This document shows positions 24,045-33,203 of a stretch of 64,000 nucleotides of DNA, one piece after another. Origin of the DNA: Curtobacterium sp. MCPF17_052 (GTDB lineage Bacteria > Actinomycetota > Actinomycetes > Actinomycetales > Microbacteriaceae). The notes beneath the pieces are model-generated. The model saw nothing but the letters and a program-made list of their open reading frames with translations. It was not told where the DNA came from and made no database searches. The stretch spans positions 1 to 64,000 of the forward strand of contig NZ_QKSD01000012.1 of the NCBI RefSeq assembly GCF_003234085.1, given 5' to 3'. Positions within the stretch are counted from its first letter, which is position 1, and the number at the start of each line of letters is the position of its first letter. The position numbers were made by a program, and so were the translations under genes.

Positions 24045-24712
24045 ACAACTCGTTCCAGAGCGTCATCGACACGTTCGACGTGTTCCTCGCCGCCACCCGG
24101 GACACGATCGTCATGTCCCTGGTGTCGCTCGTCATCGCGGGCGTCATCGGCCTGGCCCTCGGGCTGCTGCTCTACGCCACCCGGCCGGGCAACCTGCTGT
24201 CGAACCGCACCGCGTACACCGTCATCAACCTGGTCGTGAACCTGGTGCGCCCGATCCCGTTCGTGATCTTCCTCGCCGCGATCGCACCGCTCTCGCGCGT
24301 CGCCGTGCAGACCACGATCGGCGTCCCCGCGGTGACGTTCGCGATCTCCCTCGCTGCGGCGTTCGCGGTGTCGCGGATCGTGGAGCAGAACCTCCTCGCG
24401 ATCGATCCGGGCGTCGTCGAGGCGGCACGGGCCTCCGGAGCGCACCCGGTGTCGATCCTGCTGACCGTGCTCATCCCCGAGGGGCTCGGACCGCTGGTCC
24501 TCGGCTACACGTTCATCTACATCGGCATCGTCGACATGACCGCACAGGGCGCGCTGGTCGGTGGCGGCGGGCTCGGTGAGTACGCCATCACCTACGGGTC
24601 GCAGCGCTACGACTGGTGGGTCGTCTACGTGTCCGTCGCGGCGATCGTCGTGATCGTGCAGCTCGGCCAGTTCGTCGGCAACCGCCTGGCGCGCGCGACG
24701 CTCCGTCGCTGA
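24041..24712 (+). CDS. metI: Methionine ABC transporter permease
   Basis: A 223-residue inner-membrane permease with five hydrophobic segments and the EAA loop EAARASGAHPVSILLTVLIP (about residues 127-146), which couples to MetN. VRPIPFVIFLAAIAPLSRV and VGGGGLGEYAITYG are MetI-family blocks. Its ATG overlaps the metN stop by four bases. It ends the operon; the next 225 bases contain only repeats. Confidence 0.95.
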   Translation: MNNSFQSVIDTFDVFLAATRDTIVMSLVSLVIAGVIGLALGLLLYATRPGNLLSNRTAYTVINLVVNLVRPIPFVIFLAAIAPLSRVAVQTTIGVPAVTFAISLAAAFAVSRIVEQNLLAIDPGVVEAARASGAHPVSILLTVLIPEGLGPLVLGYTFIYIGIVDMTAQGALVGGGGLGEYAITYGSQRYDWWVVYVSVAAIVVIVQLGQFVGNRLARATLRR

Positions 24713-24755
24713 CGCCCGGCCCGGGCGTGGTGCGTCCGCCCGCGTCGGCCGCCGA

Positions 24756-24806
24756 GGTCGCACGATCTGCCGCCGGACCGCTCCCCGGGCGGCAGATCGT
24801 GCGACC
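24756..24806. repeat. 19-bp perfect inverted repeat after metI
   Basis: GGTCGCACGATCTGCCGCC (24756-24774) is repeated exactly inverted at 24788-24806 with a 13-base loop. A third partial copy (GTCGTGCGACCTC) follows near 24828. It lies 44 bases after metI and could terminate the operon, although it resembles a REP-type unit. Confidence 0.6.
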
Positions 24807-24852
24807 CCGGCGGAACGCCGACGGCACGTCGTGCGACCTCGCCGAACCGACG

Positions 24853-24923
24853 CCGGACGGGAGGCACGCGGCCAGCCCGCCACACGCCTCCCGTCCGGAA
24901 GACGCCAAGCGCCTCCCGTCCGG
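24853..24923. repeat. Three copies of the CCGGACGGGAGGC motif
   Basis: CCGGACGGGAGGC at 24853-24865 is followed by two copies of its reverse complement, GCCTCCCGTCCGG, at 24886-24898 and 24911-24923. Either downstream copy can pair with the first. The block ends just before the stop of the convergent EEP-family gene, so it may act as a bidirectional terminator. It belongs to the window-wide dispersed motif family. Confidence 0.6.
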
Positions 24924-24937
24924 CAGACGCCGAGGGG

Positions 24938-25705
24938 TCAGGCGACCGCGGACGACGTCCCGGCAGCCGACGCGGGCACGTCGTAGTCGGCGCGCACGAG
25001 GATCGGGCGGTGGTCGGAGATGCCCGCGGGCAGGGTCTCGACGCCGGCGATGTGCAGCCCGACGCTCGTGGCGAAGTCGAAGTGCCCGGTGAACTTGCGG
25101 TAGCGCAGGTACGTCGGCTGGTCCGAGAGCGACAGCGCGAAGCCCGACTCCTCGATCTTCCGGCGCAGGTTCGTCTGGAACCACGGGTAGTTGAAGTCGC
25201 CGACCATGATCGCCGGGGCCTCGCTCGACAGGTCGCGGACGAAGTCGTGCGCGGCCTCGATCTGCTTGCGGCGCAGCGAGTTCGTCGCGGTCAGGGGCGA
25301 GGCGTGGAACGACGCGACGATGACCTCGGCCTCGGCCTCCTTGTCGTACAGGTGCATGGCGATCAGTCGCTCGTGCGCGGGCGAGAGGACCCGGTCGTGC
25401 AGGGACTTCTGCAGCGAGTGGATGCCGAGGTCCTGCACGTCGAAGCGGTCGTCGCGCTTGTAGATGGCGAGACCGAGACGGTTCGCCTGGGTCGACGCGG
25501 CGAGGGTCAGCCCGCCGACCGAGGTGGCGAGGTCGGTGCTGTCGCACTCCTGGACGCAGAGCACATCGGCCCGCGAGGCCTCGGCCAGGGCGGCGAGCTC
25601 GCTGTTCGCGGTGTGCTCACGGAGGTTGTAGCTCACGACACGCAAGGACCTCTGCCCGACTGCGGTGGTCGGTTCGGTGGATCCCTGCTCGTGTGGCGCC
25701 GCCAT
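24938..25705 (-). CDS. Endonuclease/exonuclease/phosphatase-family protein
   Basis: A 255-residue EEP-fold hydrolase. Conserved blocks: RVVSYNLREHT (metal Asn), VLCVQECDS (metal Glu), VIVASFHASPL, IMVGDFNYPW (catalytic Asp/Asn) and ISDHRPIL (terminal Asp-His). No signal peptide is seen, so it is probably cytoplasmic. The family includes DNases, phosphodiesterases and sphingomyelinase-like enzymes; the substrate cannot be assigned. ATG 25705 with a GAAGG ribosome site is chosen over the longer open frame. Confidence 0.85.
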   Translation of the reverse strand: MAAPHEQGSTEPTTAVGQRSLRVVSYNLREHTANSELAALAEASRADVLCVQECDSTDLATSVGGLTLAASTQANRLGLAIYKRDDRFDVQDLGIHSLQKSLHDRVLSPAHERLIAMHLYDKEAEAEVIVASFHASPLTATNSLRRKQIEAAHDFVRDLSSEAPAIMVGDFNYPWFQTNLRRKIEESGFALSLSDQPTYLRYRKFTGHFDFATSVGLHIAGVETLPAGISDHRPILVRADYDVPASAAGTSSAVA

Positions 25706-25856
25706 GCTGCCTTCCGTCCTGGGCCCTGAACGGCCCGCTCTCCTGCCGCGGTCACGGTACTCGGGCATCGCAGCAGGTTGCTGAGACTGTAGCGCGCTGC
25801 GCATCCCGGACACGTGACCTGCGGGTGCACGCCGGGTGACGAGCCGTGACACTCGG

Positions 25857-27296
25857 TCAGCTCCGCGGAACGCCCGACGACCCCGTTCGCAGACGCCGCG
25901 ACGGCCGCACCGTCTCCCCCGCGGTCCGGCTCATCAGGAGCCCCTCGACGCAGGCGACGACCAGCAGCACCGCGATCACGACGAACGCGACCGCGTAGGG
26001 CCCGGAGCCGGCGAGCCCCTCCCCGCCGACCCCGGCCGCGGCCCGGAGCACGACGGCGACGACGGCGACGCCGAACCCGGCCGCGGTCTGCTGCAGCGTC
26101 GAGGACAGCGTGTTCGCCGCGGTCATGTCGGGCTGCTCGACGTCGGCGAACGCGATGGTGTTGTACGCGGTGAACCCGACCGAGCGTGCGGCTCCGCTGA
26201 CGACGAGGAGCACGACGAGCAGCCAGAACGGGGTCGTCGGCGTGAGGAACACCATCGCCACGACGGACAGTGCGGCGACGGCCGAGGACACCACGATCAC
26301 CGGCCGGTACCCCCACCAGCGGAGGAACGGCGTGGTCGCGGGCTTGATGCCGAGGTTCCCGACGAAGACCCAGAGCACGGCGGACCCGGCCTCGAGCGCG
26401 GTCCACCCCCATGCGTCCTGGAACAGCAGCGGCAGCACGAACGGCACGGCGGACACGGCCAGGCGGAACAGGCTGCCGCCGGCGTGGGACACCCGGAAGG
26501 TCTCGAGCCGGAACGCGCCGAGCCCCATGATCGGGTGCGCGGCCCGGAGGAAGTGCCGGATCGCGAGCCAGGTGCAGAGCGCCCCGACGACGCCCGCGAG
26601 CACGGTCGGTACGACGGGCACGGTGTCGAGCGCGAGCAGCGACGCCATGACGACCAGCGCCCCCAGCCCCAGGCACGCCAGCAGCGACCCGAGCCAGTCG
26701 AACGGCACCCGCTCCGGCGCCCGCTCCTGCGGCACGATCAGGAGCGCCGCGACGACGGCGACCACCCCGAGCGGGATGTTGACGAGGAAGATCCAGTGCC
26801 ACGAGAGGGTGTCGACGAGCACCCCGCCGAGGAACGGCGCGATGACCGGAGCCGCGAGCGCCGGCCAGGTGAGGATCGCGATGGCCGTGACGAGCTGGTC
26901 GCGACCGGCGCTCCGGAGCACCACGAGCCTCCCGACCGGCACCATGAGCGCGCCGCCGAGCCCCTGCAGGATCCGCCAGAGCGTCAGCTCGACGAGTCCG
27001 GTGGAGGCGGCGCAGAGCGCGGACGCGACCGTGAAGAGCGCGATGGCGCCGACGAAGACGGTCCGTGAGCCGACGCGGTCGGTGATCCATCCGCTGACCG
27101 GGATGAACACCGCGAGGGTGACCAGGTACGCGGTGATCGCGACGCCGACCGCTGCGGAGTCGACCCCCAGGTCGCGCCCCATGGCCGGGGCCGCGGTGGC
27201 CAGGATCGTGCCGTCCAGGAGCTCCATGAAGAAGGTGCCGGCCACGAGCACGGCGACCGCCGTGCTGCTCGTCCGTCGTGCTGTCGTCGTCGTCAT
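25857..27296 (-). CDS. MFS exporter, DHA2 (EmrB/QacA) type
   Basis: A 479-residue polytopic membrane protein with about 14 spans. Helix-1 motif ELLDGTILATAAPAMGRDLG and motif A-like GWITDRVGSRTVFVG are followed by the Pro-rich helix-5 block WPALAAPVIAPFLGGVLVDT. A drug or metabolite proton antiporter is likely; the substrate is unknown. ATG 27296 lies eight bases after TAGCAT on the minus strand, consistent with a nearly leaderless transcript. The gene is transcribed away from the mannosyltransferase-like gene. Confidence 0.9.
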   Translation of the reverse strand: MTTTTARRTSSTAVAVLVAGTFFMELLDGTILATAAPAMGRDLGVDSAAVGVAITAYLVTLAVFIPVSGWITDRVGSRTVFVGAIALFTVASALCAASTGLVELTLWRILQGLGGALMVPVGRLVVLRSAGRDQLVTAIAILTWPALAAPVIAPFLGGVLVDTLSWHWIFLVNIPLGVVAVVAALLIVPQERAPERVPFDWLGSLLACLGLGALVVMASLLALDTVPVVPTVLAGVVGALCTWLAIRHFLRAAHPIMGLGAFRLETFRVSHAGGSLFRLAVSAVPFVLPLLFQDAWGWTALEAGSAVLWVFVGNLGIKPATTPFLRWWGYRPVIVVSSAVAALSVVAMVFLTPTTPFWLLVVLLVVSGAARSVGFTAYNTIAFADVEQPDMTAANTLSSTLQQTAAGFGVAVVAVVLRAAAGVGGEGLAGSGPYAVAFVVIAVLLVVACVEGLLMSRTAGETVRPSRRLRTGSSGVPRS

Positions 27297-27432
27297 CGCC
27301 TGGCATGCTAGTCCGGCTCGCGTCCCGGCTCGCGTTCCGGCCGACGCAGTCGGGAGGCCCGGATCACGCGCTCTGGACACCCGCACCGTCGCGCGTCCCT
27401 CCTCTCCAGGGATCGCCGACTAGCGTGGCCTC

Positions 27433-27474
27433 GTGCAGTCTGCCGTACCCGACCTCCGCGGACCGCGCGCGTGA
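27433..27474 (+). CDS. Putative 13-codon leaderless upstream ORF
   Basis: TAGCGT at 27421-27426 is followed six bases later by GTG 27433, which opens VQSAVPDLRGPRA and ends in TGA at 27472. That TGA overlaps the GTG start of the next gene as GTGA. This would deliver ribosomes to a gene with no obvious Shine-Dalgarno. Coding status is inferred only from the promoter-start geometry and the overlap. Confidence 0.35.
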   Translation: MQSAVPDLRGPRA

Positions 27475-28712
27475 GCCGCCCGGACGGTGTCCTGACGGGC
27501 TCGGTCGCCGCGGGTCGCCGTCGCGTCGTCGACACGGTCGTCAGCATGCCGGCGTGGGCGGCGGTCCTGCTCCTGTGGGCCGTCGGACGCCTGCTGTCGA
27601 CGATGTGGCTGATGGTCGCCTACCCCTTGATGAGCCGGGTCCAGCCCGACAACGCGCTCTGGGGCAACGACCACGGGTTCACGGCGTTCCTGACCTCGTG
27701 GGACGGCCAGTACTACGAGGCGATCTCACTGCACGGGTACCCGTCGGTGCTGCCGCTCGACGCCACCGGTCACGTCGCCCAGAACGCATGGGCGTTCCTG
27801 CCGGCGTTCCCCTTCACGATCCGCCTGCTGACGGTCTCCACAGGTCTGCCGTTCACGATCGGCGGCCCGGCCGTCGCGATCATCGCCGGACTCATCGCGA
27901 CGTTCCTGCTCCACCGACTCGTCCAGGACCACGCGGGTGACACGGCGGCGCTGTGGGCGGTCTTCTTCTTCACCTGCGGTCCGCTGTCGTTCCTGCTGCA
28001 GGTCGGGTACGCGGAGACCGCGTTCCTCGCGCTGACCTTCGGGGCGCTGCTGGCCATGGAACGACGACGCTACGGGTTGCTCACCGTGCTCGGGATCGTC
28101 GCCTCGTTCACACGTCCTGGTGCGCTCGCGATCCCCCTGACCCTCGGCGTCATCGCGCTCGTCCGGTACGTCGGGGCCCGTCGCTCCGGCGCCCGCAGCC
28201 TCGACGGGTTCCCCGTCCGCGAGCGGGTCCAGGTCGTGGTCGCCGGACTCGTGATGGCCGCCGCCGGAGCCGCGTGGCCGGTCATCGCCGGCTGGGCCAC
28301 CGGTCGCCCCGATGCGTACCTGGCGACAGAGATGTCCTGGTGGGTGAACTTCATCGGCCGGGTGCACTTCGTCCCGCTGTCGCCGTGGTTCCTGACCACC
28401 GCGAAGTGGCTCGGTGTGGGCGGTGTGCTCATGGTCGTCGTGCTGCTCGTGCTCTACCCGGTGTGGTTGGCGCGCCGGTCGACTCGGAAGCTCGGGACGA
28501 CCACGCTCGTGTTCGCCGCCGGGTACGCGCTCTACGTGTTCGCCGTGTCGCTGCCGATGGCGTCGACCCCGCGGCTGCTCATGCCGCTCGCGCCGCTGAT
28601 GGGCTCGCCGGAACTCGTCGCGAGACCGGCGATGCGCTGGACCCTCGTCGCCGGGGCGCTGGTCCTGCAACCGGTGTTCGTCGCGGTGCTCTGGCTGCTC
28701 GGGCCGCCCTGA
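27471..28712 (+). CDS. Polytopic mannosyltransferase-like glycosyltransferase (GT-C, PIG-V-like)
   Basis: A 413-residue membrane protein with about ten hydrophobic segments. The first extracytoplasmic loop carries TSWDGQYYEAISLHGYP with the acidic motif typical of GT-C polyprenyl-phosphate-sugar-dependent transferases. AFLPAFPFTIRLLT and ASFTRPGALAIPLTLG match the actinobacterial mannosyltransferase/PIG-V-like family. The acceptor may be a lipid or cell-wall glycan; not determined. GTG 27471 is supported by overlap with the upstream short ORF. A hairpin follows the stop. Confidence 0.78.
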   Translation: MSRPDGVLTGSVAAGRRRVVDTVVSMPAWAAVLLLWAVGRLLSTMWLMVAYPLMSRVQPDNALWGNDHGFTAFLTSWDGQYYEAISLHGYPSVLPLDATGHVAQNAWAFLPAFPFTIRLLTVSTGLPFTIGGPAVAIIAGLIATFLLHRLVQDHAGDTAALWAVFFFTCGPLSFLLQVGYAETAFLALTFGALLAMERRRYGLLTVLGIVASFTRPGALAIPLTLGVIALVRYVGARRSGARSLDGFPVRERVQVVVAGLVMAAAGAAWPVIAGWATGRPDAYLATEMSWWVNFIGRVHFVPLSPWFLTTAKWLGVGGVLMVVVLLVLYPVWLARRSTRKLGTTTLVFAAGYALYVFAVSLPMASTPRLLMPLAPLMGSPELVARPAMRWTLVAGALVLQPVFVAVLWLLGPP

Positions 28713-28740
28713 CGGTACCCGGAGCGCCGGCACGTGCACC

Positions 28741-28765
28741 CGCCCGGGCCGCTGCGGCCCGGGCG
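28741..28765. terminator. CGCCCGGGCC hairpin between convergent genes
   Basis: CGCCCGGGCC (28741-28750) pairs perfectly with GGCCCGGGCG (28756-28765) around GCTGC. It lies between the glycosyltransferase stop and the convergent PPOX-fold gene stop, a typical place for a bidirectional terminator. Confidence 0.65.
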
Positions 28766-28776
28766 GATCCGCACGG

Positions 28777-29268
28777 CTAGACCTCGAGCGTGCCGTGGCT
28801 GCCGACGTCCGGCTGGGACTGGTGCCCGAGCGCCGCCTTGAGGGTCTGCACGAGCGACCCGACCGTGCCGGTGTCCTGGGTCCAGTACTCGACCGAGACG
28901 CCCTCGACGGTGAGCAGCCGGATCGACGGGTCGTCGCGTCCCTCCGGGAACCACGCCTCGGCGAACGGCGACCACAGTTCGTCGACGACCGCCCGGTCCT
29001 CGGTGACGGTGGCCGTGCCGGCGATGGACAGGTAGCCCCCCTGGGACTCGATCGCGACGTTCACGTGCGGGTTCCGGGCGATGTCCTCGACCTTCTCGCT
29101 GCCGTCCTGCACCAGGAAACGCAGGCTGCCGTGGAAGGACTTGTCCTGCACGGCGAGCGGCCGGGCGTGCAGCTGCCCGTCCTCGCTCACCGTCGTGAGG
29201 AGCGCCGTGCGGGCACCGTGGACGATGTCCGAGATGGCGGCACGGTGGTCGGTCTGGGTGTCGGTCAT
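28777..29268 (-). CDS. Pyridoxamine 5'-phosphate oxidase-like FMN-binding protein
   Basis: A 163-residue split-barrel protein. The N-terminal block HGARTALLTTVSEDGQLHAR and the FLVQDGSEKVEDIARNPHVN segment match the general-stress-protein-26-like PPOX family. FAEAWFPEGRDDPSIRLLTV is conserved in this actinobacterial subgroup. Such proteins bind FMN or F420 and often act in stress responses or reductions of unknown substrates. ATG 29268 has a strong AAAGGAG. The gene stands alone. Confidence 0.88.
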   Translation of the reverse strand: MTDTQTDHRAAISDIVHGARTALLTTVSEDGQLHARPLAVQDKSFHGSLRFLVQDGSEKVEDIARNPHVNVAIESQGGYLSIAGTATVTEDRAVVDELWSPFAEAWFPEGRDDPSIRLLTVEGVSVEYWTQDTGTVGSLVQTLKAALGHQSQPDVGSHGTLEV

Positions 29269-29388
29269 GATGCTCCTTTGCGTCGTGCGCCCCGTCCCCG
29301 CTGACACGTCAGCCGGGCGTCGGGCGCGAACCGTTCCGACCAGTGTGCCCCCGTTCACTGGACGCGCGCGAGGGGCCCGTCCCGTGCC

Positions 29389-30015
29389 TCATGCGCGTTC
29401 GCGGATCGTGGTCTCGACGTCGACGACCTGTGGGATCCGCGGCAGTGAGGCGAACCCGAACCGCACGGGCGGGTCGAGCGGCGCGAGGTCGCCGAGCGCC
29501 TCCCCCGCCCAGGTGCCGCGGACGCCGACGACGTCGTGTGCCCCGGTGACGCCGTAGTACTCGCGCCGGCCGTTGCCCGCGGTGCCGGCGGTCCCGGCCC
29601 CCGGAGCGACGAGCTTCGCGACCGGGTCGATCACGGTGAGCCAGCGGGGGTCGCGGGCGATGCGCTTCGGGACGATCCGCAGGACCCTGCCGAGCGGGGA
29701 GATCGCGCCGACGTCGACCGAGGCGATGAGCGGGCCGGCGTCGAGCTCCAGGCCGCGGTCGGTGCGGCGGGCGTCGATGTCGACCACGGACACGGCGTCG
29801 AAGCGGTACGTGCCGGAGACGTAGGCGGCGACGATCTCGTCCGGGGCCAGCAGGACGCTCGAGCCGTCGGGCAGCTCCACGAAGACGTCGGTGAAGGCGC
29901 CGAACGGTGACGACTCCCACATGCCGACCACGAACCGGACGCCGGAGGTGCTCCCGGCGCCGAGGATCCGCCCGCGGAACCGTCGTTCGGTGGTCTCGTT
30001 GCTGCTTGGCGACAT
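29389..30015 (-). CDS. Conserved hypothetical protein
   Basis: A 208-residue soluble protein starting MSPSSNETTERRFRGRILGA. Visible segments include VVGMWESSPFGAFTDVFVEL, PDGSSVLLAPDEIVAAYVSG and PKRIARDPRWLTVIDPVAKL. It has no signal peptide, membrane span or cysteine motif. I do not recognise a characterised family; similar-looking hypothetical proteins occur in Actinobacteria. ATG 30015 follows TAGCGT by seven bases, supporting a leaderless transcript and this start. Confidence 0.75.
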   Translation of the reverse strand: MSPSSNETTERRFRGRILGAGSTSGVRFVVGMWESSPFGAFTDVFVELPDGSSVLLAPDEIVAAYVSGTYRFDAVSVVDIDARRTDRGLELDAGPLIASVDVGAISPLGRVLRIVPKRIARDPRWLTVIDPVAKLVAPGAGTAGTAGNGRREYYGVTGAHDVVGVRGTWAGEALGDLAPLDPPVRFGFASLPRIPQVVDVETTIRERA

Positions 30016-30152
30016 GCGCCCGACGCTACCCGCGTCGTCCCGGGAGCCACCGGGCGGGCGCACCCCGGGCCTCCCGGCCGTGCGGACGCAGACAGGCGGA
30101 CGGATGCGAGACACCGGTGGCATCGGCAGGCCGGGCCGGACGGGAGGCGCGC

Positions 30153-31262
30153 TCAGGGCACCGGGACCGGCTCGGCCAGCAGCTCGCGGACCCGCGGCGC
30201 GACACGCGTGCCGTAGAGCTCAATCGACCGCATCATGTCGGCGTGCGGGAGGCGTCCGGTGGCGTACCGCATGTCGAACCGCGAGACGCCGAGGATCCGC
30301 ATGTTGCGCGCGATCTTCCGCGCGACGGTCTCCGGGGACCCGACGTACAGCGACCCGCCGGCGGACAGCCCGGCGCGGTAGCCGGCCTGGTCGAGCGGCG
30401 GCCAGCCGCGCTCCCGACCCAGCTGGTCCGTGACCGCCCTGTGGAAGGGCCAGTAGCGCTCGGCCGCTTCCTCGTCGGTCTCGGCGATGAAGCCCGGCGA
30501 GTGCATGGCGATCGGCTGCTGCGGGAGTTCGAGCTGGTCGAGCGCCTGGCGGTAGAGCCGCGCGAAGGGGGCGAACTGCGCGGGCTGCCCGCCGATGATC
30601 GCGAGGAACAGCGGCATGCCGTAGGACGCCGCCCGGATCACCGACTGCGGGGAGCCGCCGACGCCGATCCAGGTCGGGATCGGGCCGTGCTCGAGCTTCG
30701 GGAAGACGTCCTGCTCGACGAGCGAGGCACGCTTGGTGCCCTGCCAGGTGACGGTGTCGCCCCCGCGGAGGGCGCTCCAGAGTTGGAGCTTCTCCTCGAA
30801 CAGCACCTCGTAGTCGTGCAGGTCGAAGCCGAACAGCGGGAAGGACTCGGTGAAGGACCCGCGGCCGAGGATGACCTCGGCGCGCCCGTCCGAGATCGCG
30901 TCGACGGTGGCGAAGCGTTCGTACACGCGGACCGGGTCGTCGGAGGAGAGCACCGTGACGGCGCTGCCGAGTCGGATGCGCTCGGTGCGGGCGGCGATCG
31001 CGGCGAGGACGACCTCGGGGGCGCTCACGGAGTAGTCGGCGCGGTGGTGCTCCCCGACGCCGATGAAGTCGATGCCGACCTGGTCGGCGAGGACGGCTTC
31101 GTCGAGCAGGTCGCGGAGGGTCTGGGCGTGGGTCTGCACGCCCCCGTCCGCGGACTCGGTGACGTCGCCGAAGGTGTCGAGGCCGAGCTGCACGGGGCCG
31201 ATGCGGTCCGGTGCCGGGGGCGGCACGTCCGAGGGTCGGTCGGTGCCGAAGGCGTTGCTCAT
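30153..31262 (-). CDS. LLM-class flavin-dependent oxidoreductase
   Basis: A 369-residue luciferase-like monooxygenase-family protein. Landmarks: QLGLDTFGDV, DFIGVGEHHRADYSVSAPEV, RIRLGSAVTVLSSDDPVRVY, AEVILGRGSFTESFPLFGFD and IPTWIGVGGSPQSVIRAASY. The GVGEHHR pattern belongs to the bacterial luciferase-like group that uses FMN or F420. The substrate is not predictable. An upstream in-frame extension is ignored because similarity starts at MSNAFGTDRP. Confidence 0.88.
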   Translation of the reverse strand: MSNAFGTDRPSDVPPPAPDRIGPVQLGLDTFGDVTESADGGVQTHAQTLRDLLDEAVLADQVGIDFIGVGEHHRADYSVSAPEVVLAAIAARTERIRLGSAVTVLSSDDPVRVYERFATVDAISDGRAEVILGRGSFTESFPLFGFDLHDYEVLFEEKLQLWSALRGGDTVTWQGTKRASLVEQDVFPKLEHGPIPTWIGVGGSPQSVIRAASYGMPLFLAIIGGQPAQFAPFARLYRQALDQLELPQQPIAMHSPGFIAETDEEAAERYWPFHRAVTDQLGRERGWPPLDQAGYRAGLSAGGSLYVGSPETVARKIARNMRILGVSRFDMRYATGRLPHADMMRSIELYGTRVAPRVRELLAEPVPVP

Positions 31263-31363
31263 GGGACCCTCCCGGATCTCGCAGTCGATCAATGCGAACG
31301 CATGAAAACTAGCACGATCCGCCCGCCCCCGCACCCCCAGCACGGCTGTGTACGGTCCGACGC

Positions 31364-32281
31364 ATGGTGCAGCCCTCGAACCTCCCCGACCAGACCGGCC
31401 GACGCATCGTCGTCACCGGGTCGAACAGCGGCACCGGCAAGGAGACCGTCCGCAGGCTCGCAGGAGCCGGCGCGAGCGTCGTCCTCGCCGTCCGCACGGC
31501 CTCCAAGGGCGAAGCCGCCGCCGCCGAGATCCGGAGCGAGCACCCCGACGCCGACCTCGAGGTCCGCGAACTCGACCTCGCCGACATGTCGAGCGTGCAC
31601 CGCTTCGCCGACGGGATCATCGCCGACGACCGTCCGCTCGACGTGCTCGTCAACAACGCCGGCGTGATGGCACCCCGGGAGCGCTTCGAGACCGCGGACG
31701 GCTTCGAGCTGCAGTTCGGGACGAACTACCTCGGCCCGTTCGCGCTGACGAACCTGCTGCTGCCCACCCTGCTGCGTGCCGGAGCCCCCCGGGTCGCGAC
31801 GATGTCGAGCATCGCCGCGGTGCCGGGCAAGATCCACTTCGGCGACCTGCAGTGGCAGACCGGCTACCAGCCGTGGCTCGCCTACGCTCAGTCGAAGCTC
31901 GCCGACCTGCTCCTCGGACTGCACCTGCACCAGGTGGCGGTCACCCGCGACTGGCACCTGTCCTCGACCATCGCGCACCCCGGCTACACCCGGACGAACC
32001 TGCAGTCGGCGGGTCGGTCGCTCGGCCGCGACCGCCCCGTGCAGTCGAGCGACCGGGCACTGCCGTTCACGCAGGACGTCGAGCAGGGCTCCGAGCCGCT
32101 GCTGTACGCGGCCGTCGGGCGGAACGCCGCCTCCGGGGCCTACTACGGGCCGGCTGGGGCGTTCGGTCTGACCGGGCCGACCACCCTCGCCTCGGTGCCC
32201 CGCTCAGCCCGTGGCGTCGACCTCGCCAGGTCCCTGTGGGCCGTGGCCGAGGACCTCACCGGCACGCGCCTGCCGGACTGA
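31364..32281 (+). CDS. Short-chain dehydrogenase/reductase (atypical, retinol-dehydrogenase-like)
   Basis: A 305-residue SDR enzyme. The cofactor loop is [29 protein letters not shown] and [13 protein letters not shown] follow. The catalytic Ser is in MSSIAA and the Tyr/Lys pair is in AYAQSKLAD. The [12 protein letters not shown] segment with Arg after beta-2 points to NADP(H). [15 protein letters not shown] is the substrate-loop block. The long form resembles light-dependent/retinol dehydrogenase-like SDRs. ATG follows TACGGT by seven bases (leaderless). Confidence 0.9.
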   Translation: MVQPSNLPDQTGRRIVVTGSNSGTGKETVRRLAGAGASVVLAVRTASKGEAAAAEIRSEHPDADLEVRELDLADMSSVHRFADGIIADDRPLDVLVNNAGVMAPRERFETADGFELQFGTNYLGPFALTNLLLPTLLRAGAPRVATMSSIAAVPGKIHFGDLQWQTGYQPWLAYAQSKLADLLLGLHLHQVAVTRDWHLSSTIAHPGYTRTNLQSAGRSLGRDRPVQSSDRALPFTQDVEQGSEPLLYAAVGRNAASGAYYGPAGAFGLTGPTTLASVPRSARGVDLARSLWAVAEDLTGTRLPD

Positions 32282-32287
32282 CACGAG

Positions 32288-32334
32288 CGGGCCTCCCGAC
32301 CGGTCGGCACGCGACGGCCCAGCCGGGAGGCCCG
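32288..32334. terminator. CGGGCCTCCCG inverted pair between convergent genes
   Basis: CGGGCCTCCCG (32288-32298) and CGGGAGGCCCG (32324-32334) are exact inverted repeats with a 25-base loop. They lie between the stops of the SDR and NRDE genes and use the dispersed GGGAGGC motif. Probable bidirectional terminator. Confidence 0.55.
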
Positions 32335-32361
32335 TCCCGCCCCCGCCCCGCGACCCCCTGG

Positions 32362-33129
32362 TCAGTGGGCGATGTCGAGCCGCAACTCCCCCGGCTCCGC
32401 GAGCCTGGTGTGCCGGAGCACCGTCCGCCCGGGTCCGACCGCCGCGGCCACGATCGAGAGCGTCGCGAAGTGCCCCTCCGGCTCGACGCTGTCCCGGAGG
32501 ATCGCGTCCCGGTCGTCCGGTGCCAGCGCGGTGGACCCGGCGAGCACCCCGAACCACGGCGCCCACCCGTCGTCCGGCGTGGTGCGCAGTTCGTCGGCGG
32601 GTTCGGCGGCCGGCGGCCCGGTCGGAGCGGGCACCGCGCGGAAGGCGTCGAGCCACCGCCCGATCCGGGGTGCGGCCGGGTCGTCCGGCTCCCCGTGCGT
32701 GACCATGTGCACGCCCGGTCCGAGCGCCGTCGTCCGGACGGCGCTGCCGTCCCAGGTGACGACCTCGGCGCCGTCGGCGGTGGCGCGGACCAGGTTGAAC
32801 GCGCGGCTCGTCGGCAGCGCGTTGTCCGCGCCCGGGACGACTCCGTCCACGACCGCGTCCAGCGGCAGGGTCCCCCGGGTGGTCCAGGTGCCGTCGACGC
32901 CCGGGGTCGACTCCCACCGGTTGAGCACCACGGCCAGGCCGTTGCGGTCCGACGCGGCCAGCCACGCGCCTCCCGCCTGCTGGTCCCGGACGCCGACGAC
33001 GCCGGTGTCACGGTCCGGCCACCACGCGGCCGGCGGGTCCCACGGCCGGTCCGGGGACTCGTCCCGGAGCGCCAGGACGGTCACGGGCCACGCCGCGCCG
33101 GGATCGACACGGACGACGACGGTGCACAT
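32362..33129 (-). CDS. NRDE/TANGO2-family protein
   Basis: A 255-residue protein starting MCTVVVRVDPGAAWPVTVLA, where the conserved second-position Cys and the ALRDESPDRPWDPP segment give the NRDE (Asn-Arg-Asp-Glu-like) motif of the family. AWLAASDRNGLAVVLNRWES and SRAFNLVRA follow. Bacterial and eukaryotic homologues (TANGO2) have been linked to haem or lipid handling, but the biochemical role is unsettled. Start ATG 33129 is seven bases after CAGGAT. Confidence 0.85.
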   Translation of the reverse strand: MCTVVVRVDPGAAWPVTVLALRDESPDRPWDPPAAWWPDRDTGVVGVRDQQAGGAWLAASDRNGLAVVLNRWESTPGVDGTWTTRGTLPLDAVVDGVVPGADNALPTSRAFNLVRATADGAEVVTWDGSAVRTTALGPGVHMVTHGEPDDPAAPRIGRWLDAFRAVPAPTGPPAAEPADELRTTPDDGWAPWFGVLAGSTALAPDDRDAILRDSVEPEGHFATLSIVAAAVGPGRTVLRHTRLAEPGELRLDIAH

Positions 33130-33203
33130 GGGGCCGATCCTGCCACCCGCACTCCGGGAACCGACCCGGCGGCCTGCGGAGCCGCCCGGGTAGCGTGAGC
33201 GCT

